From an uncultured Lachnospiraceae bacterium (lineage in GTDB: Bacteria > Bacillota > Clostridia > Lachnospirales > Lachnospiraceae), in contig CACZOG010000068.1 in assembly GCA_902782715.1 (NCBI GenBank), forward strand, positions 1-17,495: a stretch of 17,495 nt of DNA, given 5' to 3'. This document shows, piece by piece, positions 1 through 7,166 of this stretch. The notes below the pieces were generated by a model. The model was not told the origin of the DNA. It worked only from the letters and a program-made list of their open reading frames with translations, and made no database searches. A program made the position numbers and the translations under genes. Within the stretch, counting starts at the first letter, position 1; each line of letters opens with the position of its first letter.

Positions 1-861
1 AAACATTTGTACAATGACGGTTTTTATAACGAGAATATGGTAACGAATGACTTCGTGGATGAGATGACCAACGGTAACGGACAGCGCGTTATAAGCGTGA
101 TGAAAGCACAGGGCATCTATAACAATTTCATGTGGGATTATGCAACGCTTAAGAATCTTGATACCATGACTGACATAAAGGATGACGATTCTTATAACTT
201 CTTTGTTCTTGAGAACGATACGACACACGATCCCCTCCTTTTACATGAACCCGAATACGATATTGCCTATGACATTGACAATACGGCATACGAGGCGGAG
301 CATTCCGACAGATATACGGTTGACGGAGTTACTCTTAACATGGGTTCTCTTGAAAGTTATGAGTTCTATCAGACCAACATGGCCGCAATGCTGGCTTTGG
401 GAAGATGGTTTGAATATCTTAAGAAAGAAGGCGTGTATGATAACACAAGGATCATAATCACGGCGGATCACGGCAGGGCTCTTCATTTAAACGATATGTA
501 TCACATGGATGACGGCAGTGACGAGTTTTTCGACATCGAGGCATATTATCCGATCCTTCTTATAAAAGATTTCGATGCAAAGGAGTTCAGCATAAGCGAG
601 GAATTTATGACGAACGCAGACGTTCCGACATATGCACTGGAAGGACTTGTTGAAGATCCCGTCAATCCTTACACGGGAAAACCCATCAATAATGATTCGA
701 AATATGATCACCCTCAGAATATCCTCGGTTCGGGCAAATGGGTGGTCGATGAGAATAACGGAAACGAATTCCTTCCGGGACTCTGGCTTTCGGTTGAATA
801 CGATATGCGTGATAAGAACAACTGGACGGTCATTAAAGACGAAAGAGGAAAAGACGAATAA
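1..861 (+). CDS. Sulfatase/alkaline-phosphatase-fold hydrolase or transferase, C-terminal part (5' end outside window)
   Basis: The reading frame is open from base 1, so the gene starts upstream; 286 codons are visible before the TAA. The motif TADHGR (visible residues 154-159) is the C-terminal metal-binding Asp-His signature of the alkaline phosphatase superfamily, which includes sulfatases and lipoteichoic acid synthase-like phosphoglycerol transferases. The preceding segment, with a helix around MAAMLALGRWFEYLKKEG followed by a strand ending in IIITADHG, is the usual order in that fold. The sequence after it is rich in Asp, Asn and Tyr and has no membrane segment, as expected for the extracellular end of a membrane-anchored enzyme. 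The catalytic Ser/Thr/Cys and any N-terminal membrane helices are not in view, so substrate cannot be assigned. A terminator follows directly. The fold is fairly certain; the specific function is not. Confidence 0.7.
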   Translation, partial: KHLYNDGFYNENMVTNDFVDEMTNGNGQRVISVMKAQGIYNNFMWDYATLKNLDTMTDIKDDDSYNFFVLENDTTHDPLLLHEPEYDIAYDIDNTAYEAEHSDRYTVDGVTLNMGSLESYEFYQTNMAAMLALGRWFEYLKKEGVYDNTRIIITADHGRALHLNDMYHMDDGSDEFFDIEAYYPILLIKDFDAKEFSISEEFMTNADVPTYALEGLVEDPVNPYTGKPINNDSKYDHPQNILGSGKWVVDENNGNEFLPGLWLSVEYDMRDKNNWTVIKDERGKDE

Positions 862-863
862 AA

Positions 864-877
864 CGAACATTTGTTCA
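864..877. promoter_or_regulatory. LexA (SOS) box upstream of uvrBA
   Basis: The sequence CGAACATTTGTTCA contains the perfect palindrome GAAC-N4-GTTC. This matches the core of the Gram-positive LexA operator (CGAAC-RNRY-GTTYC in Bacillus subtilis) apart from one spacer base and the last base. It sits 2 bases after the stop codon of the upstream gene and 10 bases upstream of the proposed uvrB -35 box. uvrB and uvrA are classic SOS genes, so position and target agree. LexA binding itself is inferred. Confidence 0.8.
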
Positions 878-886
878 TTTAATATA

Positions 887-915
887 TAGACATAAATTTA
901 CTAAAATGATATACT
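887..915 (+). promoter_or_regulatory. Proposed vegetative (sigma-A type) promoter for uvrBA
   Basis: A -35 element TAGACA (887-892) and a -10 element TATACT (910-915) are separated by exactly 17 bases; each matches the consensus at 5 of 6 positions. Transcription would start near 922. The -10 box lies inside the left arm of the terminator hairpin of the upstream gene, so a transcript from here would contain only the loop end and right arm and would not form that terminator. An alternative -35 inside the LexA box (TTGTTC, 871-876) has only a weak -10 partner. Confidence 0.6.
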
Positions 916-937
916 GACATTCGGTATATCATTTTTT
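903..937 (+). terminator. Intrinsic terminator of the sulfatase-fold gene
   Basis: The arms 903-914 and 924-935 pair without a mismatch over 12 base pairs around a 9-base loop (TGACATTCG), and the right arm runs into six T residues (932-937). The stem is AT-rich but long. It ends transcription from the gene closing at 861. The right arm would lie in the 5' untranslated region of uvrB. Confidence 0.8.
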
Positions 938-948
938 GTGTTTATCAC

Positions 949-996
949 AGCCTTCCCCTTGAGGGGAAGGTGTCAGCGAAGCTGACGGATGAGGTG
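949..996. repeat. REP-like double-hairpin intergenic repeat in the uvrB leader
   Basis: Two perfect palindromes stand side by side: CCTTCCCC (951-958), loop TTGA, GGGGAAGG (963-970); then GTCAGC (972-977), loop GAA, GCTGAC (981-986), followed by GGATGAGGTG. I recall very similar intergenic elements, dispersed in many copies, in genomes of gut Clostridia, but only one copy is visible here, so the dispersed nature is inferred. It lies within the predicted 5' untranslated region of uvrB. Its last bases (GAGGTG, 991-996) form the Shine-Dalgarno of uvrB, 7 bases before the ATG at 1004. Confidence 0.65.
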
Positions 997-1003
997 TTCT
1001 ATA

Positions 1004-2995
1004 ATGGATAATAAATTTATATTACATTCCGAATATCAGCCTACCGGAGATCAGCCGCAGGCTATCAAAGAACTGGTCGAGGGTTTTAAAAAGGGAAATC
1101 AGTGCGAGACTCTGCTCGGTGTTACGGGTTCGGGTAAGACTTTTACCATGGCAAATGTTATCGCCGCATTAAATAAGCCGACACTGATCATCTCGCATAA
1201 CAAAACTCTTGCGGGGCAGCTTTATTCTGAGATGAAAGAGTTTTTCCCCGAGAATGCGGTTGAGTATTTCGTATCTTATTACGATTACTACCAGCCCGAA
1301 GCCTATGTTCCCTCAACGGATACCTATATTGAGAAAGATTCTTCGGTTAACGAGGAGATCGATAAATTAAGACTTTCCGCAACCGCATCCCTGACGGAAA
1401 GAAGGGATGTTATCGTTGTGGCTTCCGTATCATGCATATACGGCTTAGGTTCGCCCGAGGATTACGAGGCAATGATCATGTCGCTTCGCCCCGGTATGCA
1501 GATCGACCGTGATGAGATCATAGAAAGACTTGTCGACATGCAGTATGAGAGAAACGATATGGATCTTACGCGTTCGTCTTTCAGAGTACGCGGTGACACG
1601 CTTGAGATATCCAAGGCCGAAGGCGGCGAAGGTGTCATAAGACTTTCTTTCTGGGGCGACGAGATAGAAGAGATCGCCGAGATAGATCCCGTTACGGGAA
1701 AGAAAAGATCGGTGCTTTCGTATGTCGCGATTTTCCCCGCTTCACACTATGTTATCGGTAAAGAGAAAATAGAGATCGCATGTAAGAAACTCGAAGAAGA
1801 AATGCGTGAGCGTGTCGAATACTTTAAGAAAGAAGAACGATATGTCGAAGCACAGAGGATTTTGGAGAGAACAACATTCGATCTTGAGATGTTAAAAGAA
1901 ACAGGCGTCTGCTCCGGCATAGAGAACTATGCTCCCGTGCTTGCGGGATTAAAACCCGGAGATCCGCCTCACTGTCTCATGGATTATTTCAAAGATGATT
2001 TTCTCATGATCATCGATGAGTCACACATTTCTATCCCTCAGATCGGCGGAATGTATGCGGGAGACAGAGCGAGAAAGAATACTCTTGTTGATTTCGGATT
2101 CAGACTTCCTTCGGCACTCGATAACAGACCTTTGTCTTTTAACGAGTTTGAGGACAGGATAGACCAGCTTCTCTGCGTATCGGCTACGCCTTCGAAGTAT
2201 GAAGAAGAGCATGAAATGTTAAGAGCCGAGCAGATCATCAGACCTACGGGACTTCTCGATCCCGAGATTTTCGTACGTCCTACCGAAGGCCAGATCGACG
2301 ATCTGATCTCGGAAATAAACAAAGTAACGAAAGCCGGCAACAAGGTTCTTGTTACAACGCTTACCAAGCGTATGGCGGAGGACCTGACCGATTACCTTAA
2401 AGATGTCGGAATAAGAGTCAAATATCTGCACTCGGATATTGACACTCTTGAAAGAGCGGAGATAATAAGAGACATGCGTCTTGACGTATTCGATGTTTTG
2501 GTCGGGATCAACCTTCTTCGTGAAGGTCTCGATATTCCCGAGATCGCGCTCGTTGCAATACTCGATGCGGACAAGGAAGGTTTCCTTCGTTCCGCAACGT
2601 CTCTGATCCAGACCGTCGGAAGAGCCGCACGTAACAGCGAAGGCCATGTTATAATGTATGCCGATTCGATCACCGATTCGATGAAAGTTGCGATCGACGA
2701 GACGAAGAGACGTCGTGAGATCCAGGAGCAGTACAATGCGGAACACGGCATTACTCCCACAACGATCAAGAAGGCCGTAAGGGATGTTATTTCTATCTCC
2801 AAGAAGGTTGCCGAGGTCGAGACGAACTGGAAACTTGAACCCGAGAGCATGAATCTTAAAGAGATCAACGAACTTATAGCATCTGTTGAGAAACAGATGA
2901 AGAAAGCCGCAACGGATCTTGACTTCGAAAGCGCCGCAATGTACAGAGACAAGATCGTGGAACTTAAGAAGATCCGCGAAGGCATAACTGAATGA
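1004..2995 (+). CDS. uvrB: UvrB, excinuclease ABC subunit B
   Basis: Damage-verifying helicase-like subunit of nucleotide excision repair. It is loaded onto DNA by UvrA and recruits the UvrC nuclease. The 663-residue product has the family's usual length. Visible motifs: N-terminal YQPTGDQPQAI; Walker A GVTGSGKT (39-46); the Tyr-rich beta-hairpin YYDYYQPEAY (about 92-101) that clamps DNA; Walker B DESH (338-341); the helicase C-terminal region with LLREGLDIPE and QTVGRAARN; and a C-terminal UVR domain (about 625-663) that contacts UvrC. An in-frame ATG at 989 lies inside the intergenic repeat. The ATG at 1004 is chosen because GAGGTG (991-996) is correctly spaced and the protein then begins as UvrB proteins usually do. 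It is followed at once by uvrA. Control is probably LexA-dependent through the box at 864-877. Confidence 0.97.
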   Translation: MDNKFILHSEYQPTGDQPQAIKELVEGFKKGNQCETLLGVTGSGKTFTMANVIAALNKPTLIISHNKTLAGQLYSEMKEFFPENAVEYFVSYYDYYQPEAYVPSTDTYIEKDSSVNEEIDKLRLSATASLTERRDVIVVASVSCIYGLGSPEDYEAMIMSLRPGMQIDRDEIIERLVDMQYERNDMDLTRSSFRVRGDTLEISKAEGGEGVIRLSFWGDEIEEIAEIDPVTGKKRSVLSYVAIFPASHYVIGKEKIEIACKKLEEEMRERVEYFKKEERYVEAQRILERTTFDLEMLKETGVCSGIENYAPVLAGLKPGDPPHCLMDYFKDDFLMIIDESHISIPQIGGMYAGDRARKNTLVDFGFRLPSALDNRPLSFNEFEDRIDQLLCVSATPSKYEEEHEMLRAEQIIRPTGLLDPEIFVRPTEGQIDDLISEINKVTKAGNKVLVTTLTKRMAEDLTDYLKDVGIRVKYLHSDIDTLERAEIIRDMRLDVFDVLVGINLLREGLDIPEIALVAILDADKEGFLRSATSLIQTVGRAARNSEGHVIMYADSITDSMKVAIDETKRRREIQEQYNAEHGITPTTIKKAVRDVISISKKVAEVETNWKLEPESMNLKEINELIASVEKQMKKAATDLDFESAAMYRDKIVELKKIREGITE

Positions 2996-3003
2996 GGTTT
3001 TAT

Positions 3004-5856
3004 ATGGCACAGAAGATGCTTAAAAAAGGCGATGTGATAAGGATCGTCGGAGCAAAAGAACATAACTTAAAAGGAATAGATGTAGAAATACCGAGAAACA
3101 AATTCGTCGTAATAACAGGTCTTTCGGGATCGGGTAAATCCTCCCTTGCATTTGATACGATCTATGCCGAAGGACAGAGAAGATATATGGAGTCTCTCTC
3201 TTCGTATGCGAGACAGTTCTTAGGACAGATGGAGAAGCCCAATGTCGAATTCATCGAAGGACTTTCTCCCGCGATCAGTATCGATCAGAAGTCGACCAAC
3301 AGGAACCCCCGTTCCACCGTCGGAACGGTTACTGAAATATATGATTATTTAAGACTTCTTTATGCAAGGATCGGAATCCCTCACTGTCCGGACTGCGGAA
3401 AGGAAATATCAAGACAGTCCGTTGACGAGATGGTTGATAAGATCCTCTCGCTCCCCGAAGGAACGAAGATCCAGGTTTTATCACCCGTTATAAGAGGTCG
3501 TAAGGGCGAGCATGAAAAGCTTCTCGCAAGAGCGGCTAAATCGGGATATCTTCGTGCAAGGATCGACGGAAGCATTTACGATCTGGACGAAGAGATCAAA
3601 CTTGATAAAAATATCAAACACAACATTGATATCGTTATAGACAGACTTGTTGTAAAAGAAGACATCCAGAGCAGACTTACCGAATCTGTTGAGGGAGCGC
3701 TCAATCTTTCGGAAGGACTTCTCACTGTGGCTGATTCAGAAGGAAACGAACTTCATTTCAGTCAGTCTTTCTCATGCCCCGACTGCGGAACGAGCATTGA
3801 TGAGATCGAACCGAGAAGTTTCTCTTTTAACAATCCTTTCGGTGCATGCCCCGCATGTGACGGTCTCGGATTTAAAAGAGATTTTGACATCGACATGATG
3901 ATCCCCGACAGATCATTATCTCTTTCCGAAGGTGCTATCCAGGTAATCGGATGGAAGAACAGCAAGAAGGACGGTTCTTTTTCTCATGAAGTTTTAAAGG
4001 CTTTGGCAGAACACTTTAAGTTTTCAATGGATACTCCTTTTGAAGAACTTCCCGAGGAGGTTCAGGATGTTATCATAAACGGAACGGACGAATTTGTTAA
4101 CGTTCATTATGAGAGTTCAAGAGGCAGGGGAGTGTACCCCATTCAGTTCGAAGGCCTAATGAAAAATGTCATCGACAGATACAAGCAGACTCCATTCGAC
4201 AAGGCGAGAATGGAATACGAGAAGTACATGTCGGATACGCCCTGCTCGGAGTGTAACGGCAAGAGACTTAAGAAAACTTCACTTGCGGTTACCGTTAATG
4301 ATAAGAACATCTACGATGTTACGATGATGTCACTCGGAGAACTTCATGACTTTTTCGAGGGCATGAAACTTGAAGGCAATGCAGAATTGATCGGACATCA
4401 GATCTTAAAAGAGATAAAAGCAAGGGTAGGTTTTCTGATAGATGTAGGCCTGGGTTACCTTGCTCTTTCGAGACCGACCGCAACCCTTTCGGGCGGCGAG
4501 GCTCAGAGAATCCGACTTGCCACGCAGATTGGTTCGGGACTCGTCGGAGTAACATACATCCTTGACGAACCGAGTATCGGACTTCATCAGAGAGACAATG
4601 ACAAACTCCTTGCTTCTTTAAAGAAATTAAGAGATCTCGGAAATAACCTGATCGTTGTAGAGCACGATGAGGATACCATGCTTCAGGCCGATTATATCGT
4701 GGATATCGGACCTCAGGCAGGTGAGAAGGGCGGTCAGGTCGTTGCATGCGGAAGCGCCGAAGATATCATGAAATGCCCCGATTCGATAACGGGCATGTAT
4801 CTTAAGGGCGACCTGTTTGTTCCCGTACCTTACGCACGAAGAAAACCGAAGGATTTCATAACGGTTGTCGGAGCAAGCGAAAACAATCTAAAGAACATAG
4901 ACGTTGACATTCCTCTCGGAGTGTTTACCTGCGTAACCGGTGTTTCGGGTTCGGGAAAGAGTTCACTCATAAACGAGATACTTTATAAGAGACTTGCAAG
5001 GGATCTAAACCGCGCACAGATTACACCCGGTAAGCATAAGACCATAAAAGGAATTAACAAACTGGATAAAGTTATCGATATTGACCAGTCTCCGATCGGA
5101 CGTACTCCGAAGTCGAATCCCGCAACATATACGGGAGTGTTCGATCTTATAAGAGATCTTTTTGCCGAGACAAAGGATGCAAAGGCAAAAGGATATGCGA
5201 AAGGAAGATTTTCCTTTAACGTAAAAGGCGGACGCTGCGAAGCATGTTCGGGCGACGGTATCGTTAAGATCGAGATGCATTTCCTTCCCGACGTTTACGT
5301 TCCCTGCGAAGTCTGCGGCGGAAAGAAATACAACAGAGAGACTCTTGAAGTCAAGTACAAAGGAAAGAGCATTTCGGACGTACTCGATATGACTGTTGCG
5401 GAAGCAGTTGATTTCTTCGATGCGATCCCTTCGATCAAAAGAAAGATGAAGACATTAAACGATGTCGGACTTTCGTACATAAGACTCGGTCAGCCTTCAA
5501 CACAGCTTTCGGGCGGCGAGGCACAGAGAATAAAACTTGCAACGGAATTAAGCCGTGCTTCGACGGGAAATACCGTATATATTCTCGACGAACCTACAAC
5601 AGGTCTTCACTTCGCCGATGTGCACAAGCTTGTCGATATACTTCAGAGACTCACCGATGCGGGCAATACGGTCATTGTTATCGAGCATAATCTTGATGTC
5701 ATAAAGACAGCGGATTACATCATCGATCTCGGACCCGAGGGCGGCGACGGCGGCGGAACGGTTATCGCGACCGGTACACCCGAAGAGGTTGCCAGGAATA
5801 AGAAATCCTATACGGGAATATACATCAAAAAGATGTTAAATAAGAATAAGAATTAA
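3004..5856 (+). CDS. uvrA: UvrA, excinuclease ABC subunit A
   Basis: Damage-sensing ATPase of nucleotide excision repair, with two ABC-type ATPase modules. The 950-residue length is normal. Visible: Walker A of module 1, GLSGSGKS (39-46); zinc site CPDC/CPAC (Cys258, 261, 282, 285); ABC signature LSGGEAQRIRL from about 495 followed by ILDEPSIGLH; second Walker A GVSGSGKS from 646; the essential zinc finger of module 2 (Cys745, 748, 768, 771); second signature LSGGEAQRIKL from 835 and ILDEPTTGLH. An ATG at 2992 overlaps the uvrB stop codon, but the Shine-Dalgarno GAGG (2994-2997) fits the ATG at 3004 much better, and that start also gives the usual N-terminus. The 8-base gap after uvrB shows a two-gene operon, closed by the terminator at 5860-5898. 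Confidence 0.97.
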   Translation: MAQKMLKKGDVIRIVGAKEHNLKGIDVEIPRNKFVVITGLSGSGKSSLAFDTIYAEGQRRYMESLSSYARQFLGQMEKPNVEFIEGLSPAISIDQKSTNRNPRSTVGTVTEIYDYLRLLYARIGIPHCPDCGKEISRQSVDEMVDKILSLPEGTKIQVLSPVIRGRKGEHEKLLARAAKSGYLRARIDGSIYDLDEEIKLDKNIKHNIDIVIDRLVVKEDIQSRLTESVEGALNLSEGLLTVADSEGNELHFSQSFSCPDCGTSIDEIEPRSFSFNNPFGACPACDGLGFKRDFDIDMMIPDRSLSLSEGAIQVIGWKNSKKDGSFSHEVLKALAEHFKFSMDTPFEELPEEVQDVIINGTDEFVNVHYESSRGRGVYPIQFEGLMKNVIDRYKQTPFDKARMEYEKYMSDTPCSECNGKRLKKTSLAVTVNDKNIYDVTMMSLGELHDFFEGMKLEGNAELIGHQILKEIKARVGFLIDVGLGYLALSRPTATLSGGEAQRIRLATQIGSGLVGVTYILDEPSIGLHQRDNDKLLASLKKLRDLGNNLIVVEHDEDTMLQADYIVDIGPQAGEKGGQVVACGSAEDIMKCPDSITGMYLKGDLFVPVPYARRKPKDFITVVGASENNLKNIDVDIPLGVFTCVTGVSGSGKSSLINEILYKRLARDLNRAQITPGKHKTIKGINKLDKVIDIDQSPIGRTPKSNPATYTGVFDLIRDLFAETKDAKAKGYAKGRFSFNVKGGRCEACSGDGIVKIEMHFLPDVYVPCEVCGGKKYNRETLEVKYKGKSISDVLDMTVAEAVDFFDAIPSIKRKMKTLNDVGLSYIRLGQPSTQLSGGEAQRIKLATELSRASTGNTVYILDEPTTGLHFADVHKLVDILQRLTDAGNTVIVIEHNLDVIKTADYIIDLGPEGGDGGGTVIATGTPEEVARNKKSYTGIYIKKMLNKNKN

Positions 5857-5859
5857 GTT

Positions 5860-5898
5860 AAAGGTGTCTGATCCGCAAAGGGTCCGGCACCTTTTTTT
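5860..5898 (+). terminator. Intrinsic terminator of uvrBA
   Basis: The arms AAAGGTGTCTGATCC and GGGTCCGGCACCTTT pair over 15 positions with one mismatch and two G-T pairs around a 5-base loop (GCAAA). Seven T residues follow. It starts 3 bases after the uvrA stop codon. Confidence 0.92.
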
Positions 5899-5971
5899 AA
5901 GCCCTGACAACCTTTTTTCGCAAACAGGGTTAATAAAATCCCGACTCAATTCGATATATATTGTGTAGACA

Positions 5972-6001
5972 AGGAGGTCTCACCACAAGGTCTCCTTTTT
6001 T
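5972..6001 (+). terminator. Second terminator or attenuator upstream of the mbl-like gene
   Basis: AAGGAGGTCT (5972-5981) pairs with AGGTCTCCTT (5989-5998) over 10 positions, two of them G-T, around the 7-base loop CACCACA, and a T run follows (5997-6001). It lies about 75 bases downstream of the uvrA terminator with no gene between them. It therefore looks like the end of a small RNA, an attenuator, or a back-up terminator for uvrBA. Confidence 0.65.
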
Positions 6002-6039
6002 ATGTGCATTTTTAACTTTTATTTCTTGCTCCTATGGAG

Positions 6040-6077
6040 TATAATCATCATAGATTATTATGCGATTATTATGATTA
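6040..6077 (+). promoter_or_regulatory. Possible mbl promoter -10 with overlapping inverted repeats
   Basis: TATAAT (6040-6045) is a perfect -10 box, but no good -35 is found at 16-18 bases. TTGCTC (6026-6031) is only 8 bases away. Two inverted repeats overlap it: ATAATC-N6-GATTAT (6041-6058), and TAATCAT (6042-6048) with ATGATTA (6071-6077). A repressor or activator site is possible; the region is AT-rich, so chance is also possible. Confidence 0.35.
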
Positions 6078-6159
6078 AACGCATTTAAAGGCCGTCTTTC
6101 AAGGCAGAGAAATCGGAAGATTGGGCATAAAAAATGCGATAGAAAGGAAATAAAAAGAA

Positions 6160-7155
6160 ATGCAGAATTCAGATTTGGGAATTGATTTGGGTACAGCGTC
6201 CGTACTTGTATACGTTAAGAACAAGGGCGTTGTTTTAAAAGAGCCCTCGGTTGTGGCTTTTGATAAAGATACTAACAAGATCAGGGCGATCGGTGAAGAA
6301 GCACGTCTCATGATCGGTCGTACACCCGGAACCATCCAGGCGATAAGACCTTTAAGACACGGTGTTATCTCCGACTATACCGTTACGGAAAAGATGATGA
6401 AGTATTTCATCCAGAAGGCGGTCGGAAGAAGAATGTTCAGAAAGCCCAGAGTTGCGGTATGTGTTCCTTCGGGAGTTACCGAAGTTGAAAGAAAAGCCGT
6501 ACTCGATGCTACATACCAGGCAGGCGCAAGAGACGTATCCATTATCGAGGAGCCCATTGCGGCAGCCATCGGTGCGGGAATCGATATCAGTAAGCCCTGT
6601 GGAAACATGATAGTTGATATCGGCGGAGGTACAACGGATATCGCAGTTATCTCTCTCGGCGGTACGGTTGTTTCCGAATCGATCAAGATCGCAGGCGAGG
6701 ATTTTGATGAAGCCATCGCAAGATACATTAAGAGAAAACACAACTTATCTATCGGTGAAAGAACAGCCGAGGATATCAAGATAAAAATAGGTTCGGCATA
6801 CAGAAGACTCGAAGAGGATTCAATGGAAGTAAAAGGACTTAACGTTCTTTCCGGACTTCCCAATACGGTCAAGGTAACATCTACCGAAATGGAAGAAGCA
6901 TTAAAAGAAACGACCACGCAGATCGTTGATGCGATCCATTCCGTACTTGAGAAAACTCCCCCCGAGCTTTCAGCCGATATCGCAGAAAGAGGTATAGTTC
7001 TTACAGGCGGCGGATCGATGCTCAGAGGACTTGAAGACTTAATCGAGATCAAGACCGGAATCGAAACCAATACAGCCAACGAACCTCTTACATGCGTGGC
7101 TATCGGAACAGGTAAGTATGTTGAATATCTGGATACCAAATACTACGAAGTTTAA
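6160..7155 (+). CDS. mbl: MreB/Mbl-family actin-like cytoskeletal protein
   Basis: Bacterial actin homologue that forms membrane-associated filaments guiding the elongation machinery for the lateral cell wall. The 331-residue product matches the family. Actin-fold motifs are visible: phosphate-1 loop GIDLGTA (7-13); phosphate-2 loop DIGGGTTDIAV (153-163); the connecting region VPSGVTEVER; IEEPIAAAIGAG (about 130); and the adenosine motif GIVLTGGGSMLRGL (from 278). The symbol mbl is chosen because the two flagellar rod-type genes following it reproduce the B. subtilis order mbl-flhO-flhP; the sequence alone does not separate Mbl from MreB or MreBH. The ribosome binding site AGAAAGGA (6141-6148) is 11 bases from the ATG, somewhat far. 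It is the first gene of the long co-directional run and has the structured leader upstream. Confidence 0.92.
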   Translation: MQNSDLGIDLGTASVLVYVKNKGVVLKEPSVVAFDKDTNKIRAIGEEARLMIGRTPGTIQAIRPLRHGVISDYTVTEKMMKYFIQKAVGRRMFRKPRVAVCVPSGVTEVERKAVLDATYQAGARDVSIIEEPIAAAIGAGIDISKPCGNMIVDIGGGTTDIAVISLGGTVVSESIKIAGEDFDEAIARYIKRKHNLSIGERTAEDIKIKIGSAYRRLEEDSMEVKGLNVLSGLPNTVKVTSTEMEEALKETTTQIVDAIHSVLEKTPPELSADIAERGIVLTGGGSMLRGLEDLIEIKTGIETNTANEPLTCVAIGTGKYVEYLDTKYYEV

Positions 7156-7166
7156 GGGAGTAGAAT

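Larger units (their letters stand above)
5899..6159 (+). other. Non-coding leader between uvrA and the mbl-like gene
   Basis: No convincing open reading frame lies here; with the terminator before it, the gap between genes is 303 bases. It holds in order: a weak hairpin with arms near 5900-5906 and 5925-5931 and an 18-base loop; a CGATAT-containing stretch (5953-5958); an intrinsic-terminator-like hairpin (5972-6001); a TATAAT box (6040-6045) overlapped by inverted repeats (6041-6077); and a long hairpin with outer stem 6080-6086/6132-6138 just ahead of the ribosome binding site AGAAAGGA (6141-6148). I do not recognise a known riboswitch class. The pattern suggests either a small RNA followed by the mbl promoter, or a regulated leader. 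Confidence 0.5.

Noticed and set aside
989..1003. Longer uvrB start at the ATG at 989
   Set aside because: The ATG is inside the repeat element, has no Shine-Dalgarno before it, and adds residues not typical of UvrB.
2992..3003. uvrA start at the ATG overlapping the uvrB stop codon
   Set aside because: The GAGG at 2994-2997 lies after this ATG and is correctly spaced only for the ATG at 3004.
2219..3010. Minus-strand open frames of 223 and 263 codons opposite uvrB
   Set aside because: They lie entirely over conserved UvrB helicase sequence, and their products have no recognisable domain or start signal.
5904..5936. Sigma-A promoter CTGACA ... TAATAA for the possible small RNA
   Set aside because: The spacing is 21 bases, too long, and no good -10 box is found at 16-18 bases.
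6001..6159. c-di-GMP, purine or other known riboswitch in the mbl leader
   Set aside because: No conserved core of a class I remember is present; only generic stems are seen, so it is reported as an unassigned structure.
6375..7139. Long minus-strand open frame (254 codons) opposite the mbl-like gene
   Set aside because: It is the exact complement of well-conserved actin-fold codons, is Ser/Ile/Pro-rich without motifs, and has no ribosome binding site; a shadow frame.
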